Of a DNA stretch of 32,706 nucleotides, positions 7,504 through 15,572 are shown piece by piece; position 1 is the first letter of the stretch; the number at the start of each line of letters is the position of its first letter. This stretch comes from Vibrio sp. Isolate32 (GTDB taxonomy: Bacteria; Pseudomonadota; Gammaproteobacteria; Enterobacterales; Vibrionaceae): positions 1 to 32,706 of the forward strand of contig NZ_JAKEUQ010000035.1 of the NCBI RefSeq assembly GCF_022397955.1. The letters are read 5' to 3'. The position numbers and the translations under genes are program-made. The notes under the pieces were generated by a model. That model ran no database searches. It saw nothing but the letters and a program-made list of their open reading frames with translations, and was not told where the DNA came from.

Positions 7504-8310
7504 TTAGTCGAAGTCAAAATCTTGATGGTACTTTCGGCCATATTGTTCCAAAGTTCGACTATGAGCATTGACTTGTAATTCGATATTGCTTCCATCTTTT
7601 CCCATAACCTTATTTCCATCGACGTGTGATTCATTTTTCAAATCAACCAGTGCCTCTTCGTTATACTCGGTAGGTTCATTTAACACATTCATGGATATTA
7701 ACTCCTTTATCAGATTTACTTTGGCTGACGGCAAAACATGAACGGATACTATACCGTTTGAATATCCTTGCTCGTCGTACAAAGGTTGAATGGCATCATT
7801 GCAGCCTTCCTTAAACGGATGAATGGAATACCATTTGTCCTTACGTTGTTCTTGCTGATCACAATCAACAGCATGAAATATCTGAGTTTTCTCCACACCA
7901 CATGGTGTGAAGAAATCACTGACTCTTTCAAAATCAATCACTTTAATAATATTAATGCAGTCTTTACTCTGGCTATGACACAAAGCCCACAGCGCATTAA
8001 CCAGGTTATCGCTCCATTCAAGTAAACGAGTGGGAAATCCCTGCTTCTTTGCTAAGCACATCAGCAACCAATCATTTATGTCGTGAGAGCTCAATGAATG
8101 CCCACCATAGATACGAACAGTTGAAAGCAAATCTTGTTCGACTCGGCGTAAGTTCTTACGATTAGAACGGCCCAAACTCGGCATCAAGTTATTGTTTTCG
8201 TAATCACAAACGTTATAAATCAACCCACAAGGTTCGTTCCACTCTTTAATATATAACTCAATTATTTGATACAGTTCTTTGAGTGAGCTTATATACCGTT
8301 TATTGTTCAT
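7504..8310 (-). CDS. FRG-domain protein, probably acquired
   Basis: This is a 268-residue soluble protein. Residues 84-110 carry the most conserved part of the FRG domain, with KKQGFPTRLLEWSDNLVNAL matching the family pattern QHxGxPTRLLDWTxNxxxAL. The name-giving Phe-Arg-Gly motif near residue 30 is not present; that position reads LIYNVCDYENN, although the following LMPSLGR is typical. FRG domains have no established activity and are often met in mobile or defence-associated DNA. The gene is clearly more A/T-rich than its neighbours and splits xsc from tauX. It is flanked by diverged direct repeats, so it is probably a later insertion. The start at 8310 has no convincing ribosome site. Its product has no obvious part in taurine breakdown. 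Confidence 0.6.
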   Translation of the reverse strand: MNNKRYISSLKELYQIIELYIKEWNEPCGLIYNVCDYENNNLMPSLGRSNRKNLRRVEQDLLSTVRIYGGHSLSSHDINDWLLMCLAKKQGFPTRLLEWSDNLVNALWALCHSQSKDCINIIKVIDFERVSDFFTPCGVEKTQIFHAVDCDQQEQRKDKWYSIHPFKEGCNDAIQPLYDEQGYSNGIVSVHVLPSAKVNLIKELISMNVLNEPTEYNEEALVDLKNESHVDGNKVMGKDGSNIELQVNAHSRTLEQYGRKYHQDFDFD

Positions 8311-8685
8311 ATCTATTTTCTACCACTCACCTATACAAATAATGATTCTCAACTAAAAATAAATTTCAATTACTCTTCGAATACTCATACTAAAGTTGAA
8401 TAAATCCAGTTACTCATCAATAATTACTATTTTAATATTCGGTTAATAACAATCACTGATAAAACCTCGATGTCGATACAATGTAATGTAGAGTAATAGT
8501 TATTTGGTTAGTGCTCTAATATTTAGCACAATGAACGTAAAAATATGACTTGTTGCAAAAAGAGTTTTCTTTCACGTTCAATTTAATATCAAAAACCATC
8601 ACTTAATTTGTTTGTCCGACTCCGATCTCGATAGCATTCTCCCTAACACTTTCGATAATACGGTGCCGGACAAACTTTCTATTGG
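8311..8685. other. A/T-rich gene-free stretch between the FRG gene and xsc
   Basis: This 375-nt stretch has no plausible gene. It holds the FRG upstream region, repeat copy B (8448-8552), an inverted repeat TGAACGT (8532-8538) with ACGTTCA (8574-8580), and GTTTGTCCG (8610-8618) paired with CGGACAAAC (8667-8675) just after the xsc stop codon. The last pair may structure the xsc mRNA end, but no T-tract follows. Confidence 0.6.
8448..8552. repeat. Diverged direct repeat, copy B (FRG upstream region)
   Basis: This is the partner of 7335-7468. It contains TTAGTGCTCTAAT (8508-8520) and AAAATATGACTTG (8540-8552) in the same order, plus the CTCGA...ATACAAT block at 8463-8482. It is about 30 nt shorter through small deletions. 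The two copies enclose the FRG gene. Confidence 0.65.
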
Positions 8686-10497
8686 TTATACGTAATCTTT
8701 GTATTTATCTAGGAAACGAACCGGTTTAGACAATGCGTCTCGACGGAACGGGTCGCCCAGTTCTTGAGTACACATAATTTCAATAATGGTTGTTTTGCCT
8801 TCGTTCATTTGCATGTCGATGGCTTTTTGCAACGTTGGTCCTACATCTTCTAGCTTATCAACCGTGATACCTTCGGCCCCCATTGCTCGTGCGATTTCAG
8901 CAAAGCTTTGGTTATCCAGTTCACCTGCAACAAAGCGTCGGTTGTAGAAGTCGACTTGGTTCTTCTTCTCAGCACCCCATTGACGGTTGTGGAATACCAC
9001 AGCTGTCACTGGAATGTTGTGACGAACACATGTCATGGTCTCCATCAGGCTCATGCCCCACGCACCATCGCCGGCATAAGAGATAGCTGGACGATGAGGT
9101 GCTGCCGCTTTTGCGCCAATGATGGTCGGGAACGCGTAGCCACAGTTACCGAAACTCATTGCCGCAAAGAAGCTACGTGGTTTTTCAAAACGTAAGTAGC
9201 TATTTGCCACTGAGTTGATGTTACCGATATCCGTTGAGACCATAACGTCTTCTGGCATCGCTTTTTCTAGTTCACGCAGTACTTGGCGTGGATGTAGATA
9301 TTCGCCACCAGAGAACGGAGTCTCATGCGAGTTTTCTTCAATCATATCCAAGCTGAACGAGTCACGTTCGTGCGTCCACTCATCAAGCTCTTTTTCCCAC
9401 AACGCTTTTTCTGTTGCCACTGTGTCTTGGCGATCGCCTTTGTTGTCATCACACAACAGTGCACGACCTTCCAGTCTTTCAGCTAATGCCACAGCCACTG
9501 CTTTTGCGTCGCCACAAATACCCACAGAGATCTTCTTAACCAAGCCAAGCATCTTGTTATCTGCATCGATCTGAATGATTTTCGCGTCTTTCGGCCAGTA
9601 ATCCATGCCATGTTGAGGCAAGGTACCGAATGGACCAAGGCGAGTACCAAGAGCAATAACCACATCCGCTTGAGCCATCAATTTCATTGCAGCTTTCGAA
9701 CCTTGGTAACCTAGTGGACCACACCATAATGGGTGACTTGCTGGGAACGAATCATTGTGTAGGTAGCTGTTTACTACTGGCGCGCCTAGTCGTTCAGCCA
9801 GTGCTGCACACTCTTGAACCGCGTCAGCCATTACCACACCGCCACCAGAAATGATGACTGGGAATTTCGCTTCAGCAATCAGGTCTGCCGCTTCGTTTAG
9901 AGATTTTTCACCACCTGGGCCACGGTCTAAGCGTGCTGGTTTAGGGATCTCGGTTTGAGTCTCACCGTAGAAGTAGTCACGTGGAATATTAAGTTGAGTA
10001 GGCCCCATCTCGCTCATTGCACGGTCAAAGCATCGACCAGTGTACTCCGCCATACGGTCAGGGTGCGTTACATGCCCTTGATACTTAGTAAACTCTTGGA
10101 ACATTGGAAGTTGGTTACACTCTTGGAAACCACCTAAGCCCATTGTTTTAGTGCCGGTCTCTGGCGTCACAATAACAACAGGGCTGTGTGCCCAATACGC
10201 TGCTGCAATTGCTGTTACACAGTTACTGATACCCGGGCCATTCTGGCCGATAACGACACCGTGGCGACCAGAGACTCGAGAGTAACCATCTGCCATGTGA
10301 GCAGCACCTTGCTCGTGTACCACTGGGACCAATCGAATGCCAGCAGGAGCAAAGATATCCATTGCATCCATAAATGCCGAACCCATGATGCCGAACATAT
10401 CGGTGACATCATTGGCGACCATAGTTTCAACGAACGCTTCTGATGGTGTCATTGTTACTGTGCCGGAAACAACCGTACGTTTTTCTTGCTCACTCAT
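8686..10497 (-). CDS. xsc: Sulfoacetaldehyde acetyltransferase (ThDP-dependent)
   Basis: This 603-residue thiamine-diphosphate enzyme has full length for Xsc. It converts sulfoacetaldehyde and phosphate to acetyl phosphate and sulfite in the cytoplasm. The N-terminal catalytic domain has the cofactor-activating glutamate in VVHEQGAAHMADGY (E62). The C-terminal ThDP/Mg motif starts with AGDGAWGMSLMET at 485-497 and ends with HNRQWG near 513. FGIMGSAFMDAMDIF and MGPTQLNIPRDYFYGE are Xsc-typical blocks that separate it from acetolactate synthase. AAGGAG lies about 9 nt before the ATG. Its promoter is in the divergent region shared with the CobS-like gene and is flanked by two copies of a putative operator. 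It is the diagnostic gene of the cluster. Confidence 0.93.
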   Translation of the reverse strand: MSEQEKRTVVSGTVTMTPSEAFVETMVANDVTDMFGIMGSAFMDAMDIFAPAGIRLVPVVHEQGAAHMADGYSRVSGRHGVVIGQNGPGISNCVTAIAAAYWAHSPVVIVTPETGTKTMGLGGFQECNQLPMFQEFTKYQGHVTHPDRMAEYTGRCFDRAMSEMGPTQLNIPRDYFYGETQTEIPKPARLDRGPGGEKSLNEAADLIAEAKFPVIISGGGVVMADAVQECAALAERLGAPVVNSYLHNDSFPASHPLWCGPLGYQGSKAAMKLMAQADVVIALGTRLGPFGTLPQHGMDYWPKDAKIIQIDADNKMLGLVKKISVGICGDAKAVAVALAERLEGRALLCDDNKGDRQDTVATEKALWEKELDEWTHERDSFSLDMIEENSHETPFSGGEYLHPRQVLRELEKAMPEDVMVSTDIGNINSVANSYLRFEKPRSFFAAMSFGNCGYAFPTIIGAKAAAPHRPAISYAGDGAWGMSLMETMTCVRHNIPVTAVVFHNRQWGAEKKNQVDFYNRRFVAGELDNQSFAEIARAMGAEGITVDKLEDVGPTLQKAIDMQMNEGKTTIIEIMCTQELGDPFRRDALSKPVRFLDKYKDYV

Positions 10498-10536
10498 TCT
10501 TCCATTCTCCTTGAGTTAACCTAAATTTCATTTTTC

Positions 10537-10551
10537 GGAATGAATTGTCTC
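10537..10551. promoter_or_regulatory. Putative operator 1 in the xsc-cobS divergent region
   Basis: GGAATGAATTGTCTC contains an 11-bp arm, GAATGAATTGT, which recurs in exact inverted form at 10618-10628. It sits about 40 nt upstream of the xsc start, downstream of the predicted xsc promoter. Binding here would block transcription; this is inferred. Confidence 0.5.
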
Positions 10552-10569
10552 TTTTTCGAATTCAAATTC

Positions 10570-10598
10570 ACCTTAGTAGTAGATTTTTTGCGCGTCAA
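10570..10598 (-). promoter_or_regulatory. Predicted xsc promoter
   Basis: On the minus strand TTGACG (10598-10593) and TAAGGT (10575-10570) are separated by 17 nt, a good sigma-70 spacing with a strong -35 and a poor -10. The promoter lies between the two inverted operator-like copies, about 75 nt before the xsc ATG. Confidence 0.5.
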
Positions 10599-10613
10599 CA
10601 TTTTACGCTAAAA

Positions 10614-10628
10614 TGGAACAATTCATTC
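10614..10628. promoter_or_regulatory. Putative operator 2 in the xsc-cobS divergent region
   Basis: TGGAACAATTCATTC carries the inverted partner of the arm at 10538-10548, with 80 bp between centres (close to eight helical turns). The same TGGAACAATT decamer recurs before pta at 15488-15497. Spacing on one helix face fits looping or dimer-of-dimer binding. Confidence 0.5.
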
Positions 10629-10761
10629 TAATTAATAAAGCTGGATCACATTGTTGGTAGTTTTTCGTACAAAAAGTGCCGTTAACTCCAAGAGAGAGGT
10701 TAATAATCGATAGCAGTTCAAAAATCACAGCAGTCATGGAAGCGATAATGGGGAATAAAGA

Positions 10762-11742
10762 ATGAACAATGAGGAATTGCGACCAACGAAACAGGTAAGT
10801 GTAAGAGAGCATTTCGGCATCGATAGCGACTTAACGGTGTTGGCCTTTGAGGAGGCGGGAGAATACGTACCGAAGATCGATCCCAACTCCTGTTTTGATC
10901 CTGAAGTCACGCTCGCAATATTAGCGGGCTTCACATCTAACCGTCGCACGCTAATACAAGGCACACACGGAACCGGCAAGTCTTCTCATATAGAGCAAGT
11001 GGCAGCACGATTAAATTGGCCATGCTTGAGGATCAACCTAGATGGGCACTTAAGCCGATTAGATTTCATTGGCAAAGATAGCATCGTCATTAAAGATGGA
11101 ATGCAGGTAACGGAGTTTAAGGAAGGCATTCTTCCACAAAGTATTCAGCAACCCATCGCATTAGTATTGGATGAATACGATGTGGGCCGACCCGATGTAA
11201 TGTTTGTGATTCAGCAACTGTTAGAGCAAGACGGCAAATACACTTCGCTCGAGCAAAACCGAGTGATCACTCCCCACCCTTCTTTCCGCCTGTTTGCGAC
11301 CTGCAATACTCTGGGCTTGGGTAACTTTTCCGGTTTGTACTCTGGTACTCAAGTGCTTAACCATAGCCAACTTGACCGATGGAACATCATCGCGACACTT
11401 AACTATTTAGACCCACAACATGAAACTAAGATCGTGTTATCTAAGCGCCCAGAACTGAACAGTGAAATCGGTCAGCAGCTAGTTGAGAAAATGATCGCAA
11501 CCGCTGGTTTAACGCGAAATGGTTTTAGAGCAGGCGATCTGTCGACGGTAATGTCTCCGAGAACCGTGATCACATGGGCAGAAAACATTCGAATATTCGA
11601 TAACGTAGCGACGGCATTTAGGCTTTCATTCCTAAACCGTTGTGAAGATGAAGAGAAAGAGTTGGTGAGCGAATATTACTTCCGCTGCTTTGGTGAGGCC
11701 CTAGAAACGCCTACTCAGAATTATGCGCTGTCGGAGTCGTAA
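10762..11742 (+). CDS. CobS-like AAA+ ATPase (MoxR/CobS group)
   Basis: This 326-residue AAA+ ATPase closely resembles the cobaltochelatase subunit CobS. The N-terminal VREHFGIDSDLTVLAFEE and the FDPEVTLAILAGF segment are CobS-typical. Walker A is GTHGTGKS (67-74), Walker B is LVLDEYD (134-140), sensor 1 is FATCNT (178-183), and an arginine follows in LDRW (204-207). CobS works with a VWA partner CobT to drive metal insertion by the large subunit CobN. The next gene is such a partner, but no CobN or corrin-pathway gene is present. The gene starts after GGGGAA at a spacing of 6 nt and runs divergently from xsc, sharing its control region. A chaperone-like metal or cofactor insertion role for a local enzyme is plausible but unproven. 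Confidence 0.85.
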   Translation: MNNEELRPTKQVSVREHFGIDSDLTVLAFEEAGEYVPKIDPNSCFDPEVTLAILAGFTSNRRTLIQGTHGTGKSSHIEQVAARLNWPCLRINLDGHLSRLDFIGKDSIVIKDGMQVTEFKEGILPQSIQQPIALVLDEYDVGRPDVMFVIQQLLEQDGKYTSLEQNRVITPHPSFRLFATCNTLGLGNFSGLYSGTQVLNHSQLDRWNIIATLNYLDPQHETKIVLSKRPELNSEIGQQLVEKMIATAGLTRNGFRAGDLSTVMSPRTVITWAENIRIFDNVATAFRLSFLNRCEDEEKELVSEYYFRCFGEALETPTQNYALSES

Positions 11743-11745
11743 ACC

Positions 11746-13467
11746 ATGGGCAATGTTTCTTCTCAGCAAAAAAAGATCCTCGACCTTGGTGTGTCTGTCG
11801 CTAGGGCGATAAGTGGTGAATTGAACCTCAATTATCGGGGAGAGCGTCTCTATAACGGCAACTACCCTTGCTATTATCAGTCTGCCCACACCAACGATCT
11901 CACCTTTGTGTCTCGCCATGAGCTCATCAACAGTAAATTATCAATGAACGGTAAAATTGACTCCTCCGCATTGAGGCTGCTGCTTTCTGATGCTGAACTT
12001 CACTATTCACTGCGCCCAAAAAGCGAAGTCGAGCGTTTACTGTTCGATTTTTGCGAACAGGTACGAATCGAGTCACAAGTCCCAGCTTATCTAAAAGGCG
12101 TCACTAAAAGCATTCAGTTCAACTTTGCATATTGGAGCGATCAATATCATCGAAATGGCTTTACTGAATCCCGCATTGGTATTTTGTTGTTCACATTAAT
12201 GCAGGTCATCCACACTCGCTTAACGGGTGTCCCAGTCTCGGAGCCCATCGCTGAAACCATTGAATCAACTCGGGCAGGCATCGTGCCTACTTTCGGGAAC
12301 TATCTAAAACAATTGAAGGAACATCGAACCGATCAACAGCGGTTTGCGCACTATGCCCACGAGCTCGCGTCTCTGGCGCAAGAGCTCATCAACCAAGAAC
12401 AAGAGGGTGAAAGCTCAAGCACACCAACGGTCGAAGAAGATATTAAAATCCTCGCGCAACTTGCTCTAATCGTTGATGGTGACATTGAAGATGAAGAGGT
12501 TGATGCGGACATCACTGGCAGTAGTAAGGTATTTGAGCTCTCCGGTGCCAATTACCAGATATTTAACTCAGAATTCGATCAAGTGATCGCCGCAGATAAG
12601 CTTGTTAGGCGTGCCCTATTATTCGAACTGAGGCAAAAACTCACTGATGACTTGATGGCGAGACATGTGAATACCCGACGCTTAGCCGCCATGCTGTCTG
12701 GTTTTGTTGCCACACCACAACAAATTCGACGCCAAGAACACCTAGAAGAAGGCATCGTCAACGCCACCGCCATCACTAAGCTCATCACTTCTCCTTTAGA
12801 CCGTACGGTTTTTTATCAACCTGAAATTGGCCCGTCCCACCAATGTGCCATCACGTTTTTGATGGACTGTTCGGGATCAATGCAAAAACACAGTCACAAA
12901 CTCAGCCTACTAATGGATACGATTCTCAAATCCGTTGGGCTCGCCAATATCCCCTTCGAGATTATCGGCTTCACCACCAACAACTGGAATGGTGGCAAGG
13001 TCTATCGTCAATGGCTTAAACAAGGCCAACCGAAACATCCTGGGCGTTTAAATGAGGTTAGACATATCGTATTTAAAGATTTTGATACGCATTGGAGGCG
13101 CGCTCGACTCGGTATTGCCAGCCTTCGTAAAGCAGACATCTTCAAAGAAGGAATTGATGGAGAAGCGGTTCAGTTTGCTAGCCAGCGATTGCAGCAACAC
13201 AGCGCACAACGAAAGATCTTGTTTGTGTTTTCGGACGGTTGCCCAATGGATACCGCCACCAGCACAGCCAATGATCAATTCTATTTAGATAACCACCTCA
13301 AACAGGTGATTGAACGTGAGACGACCAAGAATAATATTGAGCTCCATGGCGTAGGTATGGGTGTCGATTTGAGCCCCTATTATCGCAGTAACATTACGTT
13401 GGATACTCAAGAGAGCTGCTTGTTTGGACTATGTAGAGGGATCTTTGAGATGCCAAAGCGTGTTTAA
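11746..13467 (+). CDS. CobT-like VWA-domain protein
   Basis: This 573-residue partner of the upstream AAA+ gene has a C-terminal von Willebrand A domain. The MIDAS motif is LMDCSGSMQ (D374, S376, S378), followed by the CobT-specific GIDGEAVQFA (469-478) and FSDGCPMDTATST (495-507). The N-terminal half is helical. The acidic linker typical of CobT is reduced to GDIEDEEVDAD near 245-255. It starts 3 nt after the CobS-like stop codon, with GGAG 9 nt upstream, so the two are co-translated. The pair has the architecture of NorQ/NorD, CbbQ/CbbO and CobS/CobT, which use ATP to remodel a metalloenzyme or insert its metal. Its client here is unknown; an enzyme of the taurine pathway is the local suggestion. 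Confidence 0.85.
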   Translation: MGNVSSQQKKILDLGVSVARAISGELNLNYRGERLYNGNYPCYYQSAHTNDLTFVSRHELINSKLSMNGKIDSSALRLLLSDAELHYSLRPKSEVERLLFDFCEQVRIESQVPAYLKGVTKSIQFNFAYWSDQYHRNGFTESRIGILLFTLMQVIHTRLTGVPVSEPIAETIESTRAGIVPTFGNYLKQLKEHRTDQQRFAHYAHELASLAQELINQEQEGESSSTPTVEEDIKILAQLALIVDGDIEDEEVDADITGSSKVFELSGANYQIFNSEFDQVIAADKLVRRALLFELRQKLTDDLMARHVNTRRLAAMLSGFVATPQQIRRQEHLEEGIVNATAITKLITSPLDRTVFYQPEIGPSHQCAITFLMDCSGSMQKHSHKLSLLMDTILKSVGLANIPFEIIGFTTNNWNGGKVYRQWLKQGQPKHPGRLNEVRHIVFKDFDTHWRRARLGIASLRKADIFKEGIDGEAVQFASQRLQQHSAQRKILFVFSDGCPMDTATSTANDQFYLDNHLKQVIERETTKNNIELHGVGMGVDLSPYYRSNITLDTQESCLFGLCRGIFEMPKRV

Positions 13468-13480
13468 ACGGTGAAGCGTT

Positions 13481-13499
13481 GGCTAGCAACTCGCTAGCC
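13481..13499. terminator. Hairpin between the convergent cobT-like gene and tauE
   Basis: GGCTAGC and GCTAGCC form a perfect 7-bp stem with a 5-nt loop in the 50-nt gap between two converging genes. No T-tract follows on either strand, so it may terminate weakly or only separate the messages. Confidence 0.5.
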
Positions 13500-13517
13500 T
13501 CACTGATAGAGCGGACT

Positions 13518-14285
13518 TTACGGAGAGCCCAACAGTGACCATGCCGACACGGCCATCAAATATCCACCAATCAACATCAATACACCAAACACCAACTTCC
13601 TCAATTGATCATTAGACAAAGGGGGTGGAAAACGCCGCGCAAACATGGTTACAAGCGCCACCAAGGGAACAGCAATAGCAGATAACCACAGTATGCTTGG
13701 TTCCATGTCGCCTGCAGCATAGACATTGACGGTACGGGACATCGACGTACAAGCGAATACCATCAGCAATGTACTTCGTACAAGATCGAGCGTAAAAGGC
13801 TGCCGATAAAGATGATAAACAATCGGCGGACCCGCCATCCCAAACAGCCCACCCGCGAGACCAGGACTAAACCCTGACACAAAAAATGATAGGGTTGCTG
13901 AGCGTTCTGTTCTGGTTTTAGGTTTGAACATAAAGCTCAGACCTGCGAATAACACCATCGCGCCCAATAACCCTCGCAGGATATGCGTTGCCGACCCAGT
14001 CAACTCATCCAGCAAGAACACTCCCAACGACACGCCGGGGATAATACCAATCACTAACACCACCAAAATCTTGAGATCACCAAGCAGTGGCTTGCCCATC
14101 AACGCAACTAAACAGTTAAACAAGGTCACGATGCTAACCACGGCGGCGATCACGGGCAACGAAACCAGATTAAGGCTTACCGTGAGACCAATTATGATAA
14201 TACCCAACCCAAAACCCGTGACGGTTTGGAAATAGGTACCTATCGCAATGGTGGCAAGAATGGCGAGTAAAACAGGTAACTCCAT
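13518..14285 (-). CDS. tauE: TSUP-family sulfite exporter (TauE/SafE type)
   Basis: This 255-residue membrane protein of the sulfite-exporter family has seven to eight hydrophobic segments. The two family half-motifs are visible: TGFGLGIIIIG near residue 23 and FSPGLAGGLFGMAGPPIVYH near 140-160. It is expected to export the sulfite released by Xsc across the inner membrane. The ATG at 14285 is preferred because AGGA lies 6 nt upstream. A TTG two codons earlier is an alternative. It lies 53 nt downstream of pta on the same strand and is probably cotranscribed with it. The family also carries other organosulfur anions, so the substrate rests on context. Confidence 0.75.
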   Translation of the reverse strand: MELPVLLAILATIAIGTYFQTVTGFGLGIIIIGLTVSLNLVSLPVIAAVVSIVTLFNCLVALMGKPLLGDLKILVVLVIGIIPGVSLGVFLLDELTGSATHILRGLLGAMVLFAGLSFMFKPKTRTERSATLSFFVSGFSPGLAGGLFGMAGPPIVYHLYRQPFTLDLVRSTLLMVFACTSMSRTVNVYAAGDMEPSILWLSAIAVPLVALVTMFARRFPPPLSNDQLRKLVFGVLMLIGGYLMAVSAWSLLGSP

Positions 14286-14344
14286 TGGCAATCCTAATTA
14301 GGTCTATTTTAACTTAGTATGAGTACGAGCTTTGAGTTCTAGTC

Positions 14345-15463
14345 TTAGTACCTAAACTCAAATTCTGATTCTTCTCTTTCTTTAGCGTCTTGCTCTTCTG
14401 GAGTTTTTTGATCTTCTGAAGATTTTTGAGCCTCAGCTTCCATATCCGTCGTTGCATTTACCGCTTTGCCTTGTTGTGCTTGCACGGCAGTCACCGCGAT
14501 TACATTAAAGATATCTTCGGCACTGCACCCTCTGGATAGGTCATTGGCAGGTTGGTTCAACCCTTGCAACAACGGACCAATCGCGACCGCGCCACCAAGC
14601 CTTTCAGCAAGCTTGTAACCGATATTGCCAGCTTCTAAGTTTGGGAATATCAACACGTTAGATTCGCCCTTAACCTCAGAATCGGGCAACTTTTTCGCCG
14701 CAATTTCAGTGACAATCGCCGCGTCGAGTTGAACATCCTGATCAACTGCAATTCCGGGGCAACGTTGCTTCACTAACAGGGCGGCATTACGAACCTTATC
14801 GACCGATTCATGCTTCGCACTGCCATTGGTAGAAAACGACAACATTGCCACTTTCGGTTCTTCCATCAACAGCGTTTGAGCACTGTTTGATGCAGCCACT
14901 GCGATCGATGCAAGCTCGGTTTCATTGGGATTAATCACCAAACCACAATCACTGAAAATCATGCCGCCTTTAAGGTTATGGAAAGGCTCGCACAACATCA
15001 TCAAAAAAAAGCTCGATACCAATTCACTGTCTGATGCCGGGCCGATGATCTGCACCGCAGCTCGCACCACATCTGACGTCGTGTAAACCGCTCCATTTAC
15101 CGTGCCGTCGACCAGCCCTTCTCGTACCATCAAGTTGGCAAAAATCAGTGGGTCTTCGACCTTCTCCAACGCATCGTCATACGACATGCCTTTGGCTTTT
15201 CTTAGCCCATACAGACGTTCAGTCAACACAGCTTTGAGTGCTGATGTTTGTGGTGAAACAATGTGAATGCCCGTAAGGTTAATATGATGCAACTGCGCGA
15301 CTTCAATGATCGCCTTTTCTTCCCCCACCAACGTGATATAAGCGAGCTGTTTATCTATCGCTAATCGTGCTGCTGCGAGTACCCGTGGATCTTCCGCTTC
15401 GCTCAAAACCACACGCTTACGATCTAAGTGCGCCTTATCAATAATCCGTTCAATTGCCTTCAT
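14345..15463 (-). CDS. pta: Phosphate acetyltransferase, short form
   Basis: This 372-residue short-type Pta converts acetyl phosphate (the Xsc product) and CoA to acetyl-CoA. It lacks the long N-terminal regulatory region of the housekeeping enzyme. Family blocks include VVLSEAEDPRVLAAA near residue 18, LVDGTVNGAVYTTSDVVRAA near 117, MLSFSTNGSAKHES near 207 and NVLIFPNLEAGNIGYKLAERLGG near 267. After the domain ends near residue 333 there is an unusual tail of about 40 residues, rich in Glu, Lys, Gln and Ser, which is not needed for catalysis. A GGAACAATT-type site lies 25-34 nt before the ATG, and the IclR-type gene is divergent. Confidence 0.9.
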   Translation of the reverse strand: MKAIERIIDKAHLDRKRVVLSEAEDPRVLAAARLAIDKQLAYITLVGEEKAIIEVAQLHHINLTGIHIVSPQTSALKAVLTERLYGLRKAKGMSYDDALEKVEDPLIFANLMVREGLVDGTVNGAVYTTSDVVRAAVQIIGPASDSELVSSFFLMMLCEPFHNLKGGMIFSDCGLVINPNETELASIAVAASNSAQTLLMEEPKVAMLSFSTNGSAKHESVDKVRNAALLVKQRCPGIAVDQDVQLDAAIVTEIAAKKLPDSEVKGESNVLIFPNLEAGNIGYKLAERLGGAVAIGPLLQGLNQPANDLSRGCSAEDIFNVIAVTAVQAQQGKAVNATTDMEAEAQKSSEDQKTPEEQDAKEREESEFEFRY

Positions 15464-15481
15464 AATAAAAATCCATTTATT

Positions 15482-15497
15482 GAGATTAATTGTTCCA
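15482..15497. promoter_or_regulatory. Putative operator in the pta-iclR divergent region
   Basis: On the minus strand the site reads TGGAACAATTAATCTC. It shares TGGAACAATT with the site at 10614 and its outer part with the site at 10537. It lies immediately upstream of pta and within the divergent region of the IclR-type gene, as expected for an autoregulated local regulator. Confidence 0.45.
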
Positions 15498-15572
15498 TAT
15501 GTTAACTTTATATTATTGAAATAATAAAAAAGGTCAAATATTATTCAGATAATTGAAGAATAATGATTTCAT

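Noticed and set aside
7335..8552. FRG gene as an integron cassette between attC sites
   Set aside because: The flanking repeats lack the GTTRRRY/RYYYAAC ends and the imperfect palindrome of attC sites.
10762..13467. Cobalamin biosynthesis operon
   Set aside because: Only the CobS- and CobT-like genes are present; no cobN or other corrin gene is in the window.
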